Below, piece after piece: positions 1 to 11,200 of a DNA stretch of 64,000 nucleotides (its first letter is position 1; the number at the start of each line of letters is the position of its first letter). A program made the translations under genes and the position numbers. The stretch comes from Asterias amurensis (lineage: Eukaryota > Echinodermata > Asteroidea > Forcipulatida > Asteriidae): contig NC_092668.1 in NCBI RefSeq assembly GCF_032118995.1, positions 4,691,501-4,755,500 on the forward strand, given 5' to 3'. A model generated the notes under the pieces. The model was not told where the DNA came from. It was given only the letters and a program-made list of their open reading frames with translations, and made no database searches.

Positions 1-500
1 TAATGTGGTATTTGTTTTGGACGTGGGGGTAACCACTATGAAAGTCATTTACGCGTTTAATGCATTTTTGGTATATTTGTTTTGGACAAGCCACTATGAA
101 AGTCTTTGTCGCGTTTAATGTAACGTGGTATTTGTTTTGGACGCGAAACACTAAAACATTTTCGCGTTTTATGTATTTGGGATTTGTTTTGGACGTGGGG
201 TGTAGCCACCGGAAGTCATAAGCGTGAACGTTTTTGGCATTTATTTTGGACGTGGGGTAGCAACTATTACGCGTGTTGTGTATTTTGGTTATTGTTTTTG
301 GATGTCGGGGCCAGTCAATGTGAAAGTCATTTGCGAGTTCAAGCAACTTTAACATCTTTGATTGTATTTTGAGGCATCCTTTTATGTTTTTGGTATTGAG
401 TATATGTATTTGTTTTGGACGTGGGAGTAGCCATTATGGAACTAATATTTGTGCGATGTGCATTTGGAAATTGTTTTGGACGTGGGAGTAGCCACTACAT
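1..500. repeat. Minisatellite, unit about 50-65 bp
   Basis: The word TTTGTTTTGGACGTGG recurs with variation near 12, 78, 130, 184, 242, 410 and 470, usually followed by a version of TAGCCACTATGAAAGTCAT. Units are diverged and vary in length. The array is cut by the left window edge, so its full size is unknown. Short open frames through it are by-products of the repeat. Confidence 0.85.
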
Positions 501-1940
501 AAAGTCATTATCGCACATTGTGCCGTTCCTTTGTGCTGAGGGTTTAACAGTCATACAAGCTTTTATACTCTTTTACAGGCTAATTACATTACATGTTGGT
601 AAGCGAAGCCCCATTAAGGAACAAACGAATCAAATTGGTTGCGGTCTAAACAAAAAAACATGACGCAAATCACAGAGAAGAATAGGCCACTGAAAGTCGA
701 GCTGGTTTTTAAGGACGGTTTTTGAGAGTGACGTTACTTCTTCCTTGTCACATTGTGGGAAAAGGGATTGCGAAAGCGGACAATACAATGGATGTGTAGG
801 GTTTAAATGTTTTATATTTAAAATTTCTCCGAGGGAGGGAAGCGCCACGGCTTGTAGAATAAATATTGATGTAAACTGAGCAAATACTAGAAAGTTCTCA
901 CTCTACGCGCTTGCATAAGTCAACATCACAAGTTGAATTCTCAACGGTGAGGAACCATTTCTCGGGCAGTGACTTACAAATATTTATAAATAGTGAAAAC
1001 AAAGTACGTACATAGGAAAATTTGGCCTCCAAAAGAAAAGTTCTTCAGATCAATGTTTTATAGGGTTAGAAGCTACGGGTTCATATAGTAGTTTAAATCG
1101 AAATAAAATCAACTAAAACAAATTCGAAATGAACAACTTCAAATGAAATTAAATCAACAGTAACACAATTCGATTGAAAGCTTTAAAATAAAAACAAAAT
1201 CAACTGAAACACGATACTGAAATAAAAATAATTCTCTGTGTTTATTTAATTTGTCGTGAATGTTTTGAATTCAAATGAAGACACATTGAACATGACACTG
1301 ACAAACACTTCAAAATAAAATCAACAAGAAACAAAATTAACTACAATGAATGCGTTTGATTTAAAATTGATCAAGTATTAAATAATAACCGACTATAAGA
1401 ATAAAAGAGCAAAACCAACAATGCGAGTGTTGTTATTGCAAACGAAACGAGGCCCATTTGAGGCGATATTGGCACGTCACTATATATTGTCACGTCGCTA
1501 TACCCCCCCCCCCCCCCCCCAAACACACCAGTGCTTCCATCAATTTCTGAATCGGTCCTACAGAGAAACACATAGCGAACAACTGTGTTTACTGCCACCA
1601 GCGTCTCAGAATGAAACCACTGTTTCATGTTTGTTTTGTGCCTAATTGACGCCGTTGTTGATATTATGATGTTGTTGTTGTAGAATGTTGTGTTGATTTT
1701 GGCTCGGGGTCGACTGTGGGAATCAAATTATAAACCATACTATGAGCTTAACAGTCTCTCAAATCTTGTTAATGATGGCGTGGGAAGATACAAAAACAAC
1801 ACTTGAAATAAAAGGCAGTAACTTAAGCTCACTATGTTCTTATTACATACACAAAGTCAAAATGTCAAGACAAGATTGCAAGCAATAACAGCGAAAGCAA
1901 TATAGCTCATGCTGCATAATTGAATGACTTTCGATCCAAG
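501..1940. other. Gene-free stretch
   Basis: AT-rich DNA with no convincing exon on either strand. It holds a C run at 1503-1520. The short open frames here have no recognisable domain or splice context. Confidence 0.6.
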
Positions 1941-2309
1941 TTAAAGGAACACGTTGCCTTGGATCGGTCGAGTTGGTCTTTGAAAAGCATTTGTGACCGT
2001 ATGTTATAAAATGCAAATGAAAAGAAAGATATTTTAAAAGTAGAATAGAATGATCCATACAAGTATCACTCGAAAAAAGCGTGGTTTTCCTTGTACCTCG
2101 TCGACAGACACGTTACGCGAGTCAAATTTGTGAATCCCATAAATGGCTAACCGAGTCAGTTCGCAAAGTAAAAGGCAACCATGCAATTTCGAGACAAATG
2201 TGTGTGGATCATTGTATTCCACTTTAAAACATCTTTGCATTCTATAACAAACGGTTACTGACGCTTTTCAAAGACCATCTTGACCGATCCAAGGCAACGT
2301 ATTCCTTTA
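1941..2309. mobile_element. MITE family C, full copy
   Basis: Begins TTAA then AGGAACACGTTGCCTTGG and ends with the inverted form GGCAACGTATTCC then TTTAA. Related copies lie at 9484-9632, 11269-11664 and 14654-15044. No transposase is present. The TTAA at both ends fits a piggyBac-type target. It abuts a family A copy on its right. Confidence 0.75.
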
Positions 2310-2700
2310 AAGACAGTGGACACCATTGGTAATTGTTAAAGACTAGTCTTCACAGTTGGTGTATCTCAACATATGCATAAAATAACAAACCTGTGAAAAT
2401 TTGAGCTCAATCAGTCGTCGAAGTTGCGAGATAATAATGAAAGAAAAAACACCCTCCGTCACGCGAATTTGTGTGATTTCTGATGCTTGATTTCGAGACC
2501 TCAAGTTCTAAACTTGAGGTCTCGAAATCAAATCCGTGAAAAATTACTTCTTTCTCGAAAACTAAGTTACTTCAGAGGGACCCGTTTCTCACAATGCGTT
2601 ATACTACCAATCTCTCCCCATTACTCGTCACCAAGAAAGGTTTTATGCTAAATGATTATTTTGAGTACATGTAATTACCAATAGTGTCCACTGCCATTTA
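2309..2700. mobile_element. MITE family A, full copy
   Basis: Ends are inverted versions of AAAGGCAGTGGACACTATTG. The middle contains a hairpin built from TTTCGAGACCTCAAG and its inverse, a hallmark of all family A copies in this window. Non-coding and non-autonomous. It directly abuts the preceding family C element. Confidence 0.8.
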
Positions 2701-3884
2701 TAAGTCTTGTTATACGCCAACTTATTTTTTCCTCCATGCCCTCGCTACATTTTCACTTAGGACTGTGATGACCATTTCATAACTGCCAGTTGTAAAAACA
2801 GAGCAATATTGATTGGAATGCTAGTCTGCTAGCTAGGCCAGACAAGAGTCGCGCGAAAGTATTTAAAGACATCTCCCAAGAGATGTCTCTCAGAGAGGAT
2901 TCAAATCTCCTCAGGCTAAACTCACAGGTCTTTCTCTTTTGTTTTATATCTTTCATGATTTACCCATTTTACCCCGGAGTATAATACAACTGGTGAGACT
3001 ACAAGATAAAGGGATAATCATTGAGATTTAAGGGATCAGAGAAACCGCCACTATTTCTCTTCTGTCAGAATGGAACTCAAGACAAATCCCCTGGATACCA
3101 TTTCCTCGATAGGTTATTTTTACAACTTCAAAAAGGTCACTTCCTATTATTAAAGGGGGCGTTTGTATCCAGTACAGCCAACCGCAAAGCAAATTAAACT
3201 TTTCATTGTATAAACTGAATAAAAACTAAAGGTTGGGGAAATGATTATTTAACTGATCAACAACGAATGATTTAAAAATAAACTTGGATCAATAATTGGA
3301 TTAGGCTGGCTTCTGCAGTCAGGACTTTTCCCCAAATTTTGATGAAATCAGCATAATGAATTTAACATTTACACACACTGTTGATCCCCTGCTGCGGAAA
3401 CACAGTGACCACATTCAACCTGCTCCGGATGTAAACAATACAGGGCTTTAGTTTGGCCAATCATTGGCCAAACAAACAAGTTACTTAATAATAGACCCCT
3501 TGCACAAGACTTTACAAACTCATAAATAGCGCCCTCACCGAGTATAAGGAACACCTACCAGCATTGCCACTGCTTTGGAATAAAATACCCCCAAACAAAA
3601 TTCAGCGCATACATAAATCCATACAATATGCATAAATTCATCACAGAAATTGATGAAACAATATTGCAAATGGCACAAAAAGTTGCTACAATTTCAAATT
3701 GAGTCTAGTTCTTGTACACACAACAACAATTTTGTCCGTCTTAAAAATCTGAACGTCGGTAAACTATCACAAGGGGGTTTAAAGGAAAAGCTAGCAACAG
3801 ACAACTTCTTTCAAACAACGTTGGTATAACATCTATGATTATGAATTGCACTAATCAAGAAGTTGCGATTCGGTAACTAAATGA
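2701..3884. other. Gene-free stretch
   Basis: Unique-looking AT-rich DNA without a supported exon, RNA gene or recognisable element. Confidence 0.5.
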
Positions 3885-3892
3885 CCAACTTC

Positions 3893-4100
3893 TTCTTGCA
3901 TTGTGAAATCCGCAGCTTGCTTGGTAGGATTCGAACCCACAACCTTGTGATGGCAAGTTTTGCAGTCTAACCACTGGATCAGTATCTAACTGAAATAACT
4001 TCTTCTTGCATTGTGAAATCAGCAGCTAGCTTGGTAGAATTCGAACCCACAACCTTGTGATGGCAAGTTTTGCCGTCTAAACACCGGATCAGTATCTTAC
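3893..4100 (-). repeat. tRNA-like SINE head, two tandem copies
   Basis: Two units about 111 bp apart. On the minus strand each carries a tRNA-like segment with the B-box word GGTTCGAATCC or GGTTCGAATTC, preceded by ATCACAAGGTTGTGG. The copies differ by few bases. They lack the structure of a functional tRNA gene, so I read them as SINE or tRNA-pseudogene fragments. Confidence 0.6.
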
Positions 4101-5244
4101 ATTGTTAAACAGTATCTAATTGTGCATGGCAAGTGCACACTCTAATTGTTTGTCCTCACCGATGGTAGCCGATACAACAGGTCTATAATACTCATGATAC
4201 ACAACACTTCATTAAGCACATAACTCAGGAGCCTCCACACCAACTCAAAACAGGCATGAATGATATTTGGCCCTTAGAAAAAAAGTAGCGATATTTTTGT
4301 ACAAGAGCCGATCTTACTGTACACAAGGTGACGTCTTCAATGGACTTTCCAGACTATTCAATCACAATTTGTTTGATTTCTCTCAAAACCCCCCCAAAAA
4401 GGCGGAAATCAGACTTAAGTAGGAATAACATCGTTCCTAACAAAATACAATGACATATACTAAGTTTTTTGTTACAAGATTCAAACAAATTCAACTTTAA
4501 AAAACCCTTAAAGGGATGCTGCAGTGAATTCAAATAAAACACTTAATTTTGCCGTCACTTATTTCTGGTATGTATTAAACATCAATATTAATGTGTTTTG
4601 TTTGTTCCCGACATATCTGACTTGCGTAATTTGTTACCGCTTGTGGATTGTTACCGCCCCCCTACCATCGACGTCACGTCGGGAACTCAAACATATCGTC
4701 GGCAAAAAGAGTCTGGTCCCTAACTAGGTACCAGGCCACACAGTGCACACGTCTCTATAGGCATACAGCCAGGGGGCCCCGACGGCTTGGGTTACCGACA
4801 TGACATCACGTTTATGTAAATCAAGGCTCCCTTTTAGGGGCGGGGTGGGCTCCCCTAATCTCTTGAAAACCATTTTTAAAATACTTGCGAATTAAATAAA
4901 AATAAAATAAAAAAAATGTTACACTGAAACAAAACTCAATAAAATGTAGGCATTTGTGTATCTACAAAGCATTGTAAAAGTAGAAGACATTTCTTTAAAT
5001 TATTGCCAACAAACTGAAGCCACGTGTAGGGAGGCATCAGTTATAAATTTGAATCATCTACACCAATCAGCAGCAAGGAACAGACGCTGTTCTATCACCA
5101 ACTCCGAGTTAATCAAAAATACCCAAGCGAAATTATATTGAGACGCTAAATGTAAAGATTTGTGTATCTACAGCAGCATTGAAAAAGTACGAGACATATC
5201 TGTAATTACTGTCAACCAACAGCAGCCATGTTTGACAGTTGTCT
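4101..5244. other. Region downstream of NAF1 (probable 3' UTR and flank)
   Basis: No gene seen. A diverged direct repeat is present: the stretch starting TTTGTGTATCTACA occurs at about 4954 and again at about 5159, just downstream of the NAF1 stop on the minus strand. I could not assign a NAF1 poly(A) signal with confidence. Confidence 0.45.
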
Positions 5245-8200
5245 CTAATTGTGTGTTGGATGACCAGGAGGGGGTGGAGGTGGGGGCGGAGGAGGGGGCG
5301 GGGGAGGAAACTGCATGTACGGAAATGACGGAGGAGGTTGTTGGTAAGAGTAAGGTGCAAAGGGGGGTGGAGGTACGGAAGCTGGAAAACGCCCGTAGTG
5401 CTGAGGAGGAGGTTGATGTCCTTGGGGCAGTGTCGGGTTCCCAAACGGCGGATTCCCAAACCCGCCCTGTTGCCATTGACTCCAATAATCAAAGTCACCG
5501 TGGGGATAACCACCACTGGGATTACCTGAATACTGATCTGGAGTATGAGATACTCCCTGCTGATAGGATGAAGCTTGGTAATGCCTCGGATCTTGAATCC
5601 GTCCCGGTGGAGGTCCCTGGAACTGAGGGGGTCTCATCGGTGACTGAGACATACCCCTCCCCCTTGATGGATGAAAGGGTGGGCGTGACCTTCCACCATG
5701 ACCCCATCCACCTCTTCGGTGATTGTTTGATTCTAAGATACAAAAGAAAAAAATAGATGTGTTTTGAAAAGATGATGTTGATCAAAAGCACTGGACACTA
5801 TTGGCCATTACTCAAAACAACCATTAGCATAACGTAGTTTTTTAGAAAGAGGTAATTTCGCACTCAAATATTAAAAGACTTCAGGCCTGAAGCCTTTTAT
5901 TAGATATCTGAAAGCACAAACAATTGTGAAACGAGGATGTTTTTCCTCTCATTATTCACTTGCAACCAGTCAAGTCTAAATTTTCACAGATTTTTTGTGT
6001 GTGGATATGTTGGGATACAAACGGGAGATCACTGGTCTTTTGAGCCATTATACACTTTCAGTTCAGAATGAAAAAAACAGTTTTACAAGATTTACACAGA
6101 TTTACAAATAATTTACAGGGTTTACAGAGGGTAATGTTGAAAGAGTTCTCTTGAAACATTTTTCCATGAAATGCTTTACTTTGGAGAAAACATCAAAACA
6201 ATATTAATTCTTGATAGCGAGAATTACGGATTTATTTTAAAAACATGTCATGACACTGCGAAACGCGCGGTAACAAGAGTGGGTTTTCCCGTTATTTTCT
6301 CCCAACCCCGATGACCGATTGAGCCTAAATGTTCACAGGTTTGTTATTTTATATGTAAGTTGTGATACACAAAGTGTGGGACTTGGACAATACTGTTTAC
6401 CGAAAGTGTATAACGGGTTTAACAATTACCAGAGGTGTCCAGTGCCTTTAATGGAGTTGGTCATCGATACTCAATAAATCGTCACCGCTAGGCCATGATC
6501 ATTCTGCTCTATTAGTAACATAATTGAAGGCAATCCATCACAGCAGTCAAGTTTAACAAGAATTTCCTGCATTTTGTGAATCAATTACGGACCTACGGCC
6601 GTGTCAGGAAAAAGGAAAAGGTCAAGTCACCACAGTACACCTTACCATGGTTACCGGGATCCCGGTTTGATGAGCCTTGATGTCTTAAAGGCTGGTTCTC
6701 AGTCGTTGACATGGCAACGCCCTGCGAGTTATCTCCTCTACACATAGGAAATGAAAACACGTCATCAGTTTTAAATTAGCTGGAGGTTCTTGGAAACAAC
6801 TTCAAGGGGAGCTTTGCAACTTGTGATCACAATTATTTTGACACCTCCCTAAAAACCTCCCTGCTAAAATTGACGAGATGGCTGGAGCAGCAGAATGGTT
6901 TTGAAGAGATCTCATGCACAGGACGTAATTTAAGAAGGACGCCCTTGGTCAAAAGAAGGTCGTCATTGACTCACGCTTTGTGCTGCGCGTGCAAGATATT
7001 CTTTTTCCATTGTATCGTTACCATTTCCCCTTTAAGATGGTGGCATGATGGTGTTAATGCCTAAAGGTACATTCTTTTAAAATTTGCAAATTTCACAAGA
7101 TACTCTTAGCATCTTGAGTAAAATGGTGGAGAACAGTTTGTGCCATGCCATTCTGAAGACTTCATTATATTTAAAAAGGTACACGTAAACAAACTTGGTG
7201 GTGTTCATGTCAACTTTTTGTTAATGTCAAATGATCGCAATATTTTATGCTCTTTATTCACTGCACAAATATTGCGACTCGTAATAATTTATCTAGGGTG
7301 ATATTACAATGTACAGAGTTTCATACGGAAAGATCGGATTCCATTCTTGTCTAACCATCGGGGTTGACGATGATCACTGTTCCAGACAGAAAAGAGTCTC
7401 AGGTTTTTAAAGGTTCAAATTGAGACACTAGGATGCGACAGTTTTAGGCATCGTCGGCCACAAGAAAAGGTCAAACTAATCCAGTGATCATGCGGCTCCT
7501 AATCAACAAGACACATTGACCTATTGACTTCTTTAGCAGAGATAGGTTGCAGCCGAATCAAGCGACTTTGGCTATGGCCATAGTCATTGGCTGTAGCCGT
7601 ACTAGCCACTGTTACCATAGCCACTAGAAAAGTCATTAATTTGGACACTGCTTGATAAAAGTAACATTCTTTAAAAACAAACTAACATTTTAAAATGGGA
7701 TAATAATGATAATAATGCTTGGTTCCCACAGTGCTTTACTTACACCATCTTATAATTTTAACGGCAAGCTTGTCAGTTTTTGTTTAACCATAAGACCTAT
7801 TTATATGGCGATTCGTAGCTGAGGGGTTCAGCACACTAGACTCAAGCTCTGATATTTCTGAGTGTGGGTTTGAGTCTCGGTCACTTGTGTCTTGATTTTA
7901 AAGTGACACACTTGGCCAGTATTGCTTTGTTCTTCTGATAAGAACCCGGTAGTGCACTTGTTAGAAGGAGTTCACTAGGCCTGGGCGAATAATTTGAATA
8001 CCCGGTTAATGGCGAATAGGTTTTCCTATCCATAACCGCAAATGCCTTTTTTTTCTTAACCCGATATCCGCAATGGGCGCGAATACCTATTTATAAACCG
8101 GATAGTTCTGTAATTACAACCAAGAAACCGGATATTCTTTAATATCCGAATATCCGCGGACGTCGGGCGACAACTGATAGGAATGTTTTGTCTGAATCCT

Positions 8201-11200
8201 TAAGAAACTTCTATTAAGACAGCATAAAACAGCATAAATTAAGTATTTTATTATGCTCACCTCCGTGAAGAGTTAAAACATTGACATTTCTGACGTAATT
8301 GTTCAAAGATTACGAAAGTTTTCCTTCACGTAGAGTCAATCACGATCAAAAGAATTAGCAAATCGCCATCTTTAAATTAGATCCAGTTATTTTTATGAAT
8401 GAACCAAGTGACACTGTTTAATAGCACCCTCTATCGGCAAAAAAAACTATTCCAATATCCGGTTAATTTCGGACAGTTGGCCAGTGGTAACCGAGTACCA
8501 AAATTTCACTTTTCGCCCAGCACTAGAGTTCACCCAAGGGTTTGTTTCACAAAGATTGTCCCAACTTAGGACTAGTCCTAGGTAGTGTTGTAGTCGTGAC
8601 CAGGGGCCAATTTCTTAGAGCTGCTTAAGCAAAAAATGTGCTTAAGCACGAAAAAAGCTTGCTTATTTTACACATGTTACTGCCCAAAATTTCATGCCAC
8701 ATACATTGCTTGTGACTGGTATTTAGCTGTTGTTTACTTAGCATAACAATTGGGTTGGGTCTTGGCCGGTAATCTGATTTTACTAAGCAAAGATTATTTT
8801 GCTTAAGCAAAATTTTGTGCTTAAGCAGCTCTATGAAACTGGGCCCAGTAAACCTGAGACCAAGACCAAGACTTTCCTGCTAAAATTGACGTGATGAAAA
8901 AGACTTTAGAATAAAACTCATGCCCATGGCATCATTTGAAAAAGGGCTTTGGACAAGGGATGTTTCCCTGCCAAACTCCATAAGTGGGAAACCAAGAAGT
9001 GTTAGGAAAGTTTTCAAACTAAAAATGCAATGGAGTACAAACATGAGGTGAGACCTACCTTTGCCTCTTGCGTTTGTCAGCTTTCTTCTTAGCTCTGATC
9101 GCTCGTTCCTTTTCATCGTCGCTGAAGTCCAGGCACTCCGCCGGTGGCTCTTCATCATTTTCCCATGATGCATCAGATCCCTTTATCCTAGCAGATGTAA
9201 ATTTGATGCAAATTAATGCAAGACAGAAATTATTTGCTTGAACGAATCTGTTGTTCAATTTGGTTCCATGAATAATAGTGTTTCTTTAATGTAGTTCGGA
9301 CACAGGGTACACATCGATAGCAGTGAAAAGTATATCGAAGGTTTAGTCTCACTGTAGGGTAGAGACGTATATTGGGAGAGTAACGATAATTTGCAAATAG
9401 AAGATACTTTGTTCCACACGAAACGCATGGGCGAACACGGGGTGCCAGACTAGTTGTAAGTTCCACTTTCCTGTAAAACTTTACTCCCATAAATGGCCGA
9501 CCATGTTAGTCGACGAGGTAAAAAAAGAAAACCAAGCAATTTCGAGGCATATTCGTGTAGATCATTGTATTCTGCTTTTACAGTATCTTTTCAAAGACCA
9601 ACTCGACTGATCCAAGGCAACGTATTCCTTTAACTTAAAGGATTGTCAAATTGTTGGGAAAGCAAGCGTTAACAACTGTGTTTTAAGTGTCTGCTGGAAG
9701 AGAGTGGTGTTGAGCATTATTTTGTCCGAGGTCTTCAGGAAGTGATTTCCAGAGTCTTGGCACTATGTTTGGAAAGGCCCTATCCCCCTAACTGGCCTAC
9801 AGAGTTTGAGGAACATGAAGTGTATTGGTGATAGATCTAAGGAGCTTCAAGCAGCCGGAAGCTCAAGTCCCAAGCCCAAAACTCTAAAGCTAAGGTAAAT
9901 ATTTTCTTGATCAGAAATAAGATGCATGGGTTATGCCTCCCAACAGGTAAGCTGCCTCATTTTATAAATACGCACTGTTTGAGTTTCTGCGTGAAGACGT
10001 AAGAGGTGATGTCTTGAACCCCAGGAGCAAAGAAGACGGGCATCTTCAGCTCGATCTTAAGATTGACGATTTCACTCGGACTGTTGAATCTTACAGTGTA
10101 GAGCGGACATGGCACTGGGCCAAACACTTCAAAAACCTACAGGGAAATAAGACAAGAGTGATTACAAATTTAGGAAAACAGTCCAGTCTTGAGCACAAAA
10201 AAACCCAGCTAAGCATAACAAAATAAGGTTACCAGCCAACCATGTCACATGTACAATTTATGACTGGTGGTATCCTGCTCATTTCTGCTAAGCAGCTCTA
10301 TGAAATTGGGCCCTGTGTTAAAATTTGGGGACCCTGTGCTCAAATTTGGGGAGAAAACCGGCCAGAACGCAGGAATCTTTAGTGGACCAGAATCTTTACT
10401 GGACCAGAATCAAGACCTGAACACCACAGGCCTGATTTCATAGAGCTGCCTACAAGCACAAGAAGCCGCTAAGCAGAACAAAACTATGCTTACTAGAATA
10501 AGGGTACTATCCAACCATGTACAATCTATGACTGGTGGTATCCTGCTAATTTGTGTCAAGCAATATTTTTTGCTAAGAAGCTATATGAAATTGGGCCCTG
10601 GGTTCAACTTTTAGGAAACAGTGCACAAGAATGCAGGACTGTAACTCAGAATTTTTGATGGACCTGGGGTCGATTTCATAAAAGAGTTAGGACTAGCCTA
10701 AGAGATATCAAAAACGTACAGCTAGTCCTAAGTTAGGACTCGTAACTCGTCCTAACTCGAGATAAGACTAGTCCTAACTCTTTGTGAAATCCACCCCAGA
10801 ACTTTATTTACAAAAACCAGGATCAGACTAAAAAGAGATAAGAATCAAAATGAGAACATGTTTTTATCATCTAAACTGTCTTAAGAAGGGGTGATACTCA
10901 TATTGAAAGATATTTGTGATACTAAAACTCAGACAATTGAACATCATTCTTGCGAGACAATGTTCATATTGAAAAAAAGACCACCATATTGGTTTTGGAA
11001 TTGGTTCAAGGTTGCTTACCACTCCGATGGCCTGTCTGTCTTCTCTGAACAGAACCGTGTCTGCATCGATGGCAGTCGTATTGTGATCTGATTGAATTAC
11101 AACTGGGACAAAAAGTATAACACAAGTATTAAGTATCCTGAAAACAACACTTGGAGAGTGTTAGACCGGAAAAGTAATATTACAGAAATTATGTTGGATT

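Noticed and set aside
3893-4100. True tRNA genes
   Set aside because: A B-box is present but no complete cloverleaf or anticodon stem could be drawn; two tandem copies fit SINE heads better.
5160-5756. Plus-strand open frame of 198 codons
   Set aside because: It is the antisense of NAF1 exon 8, whose glycine/proline codons leave the other strand open.
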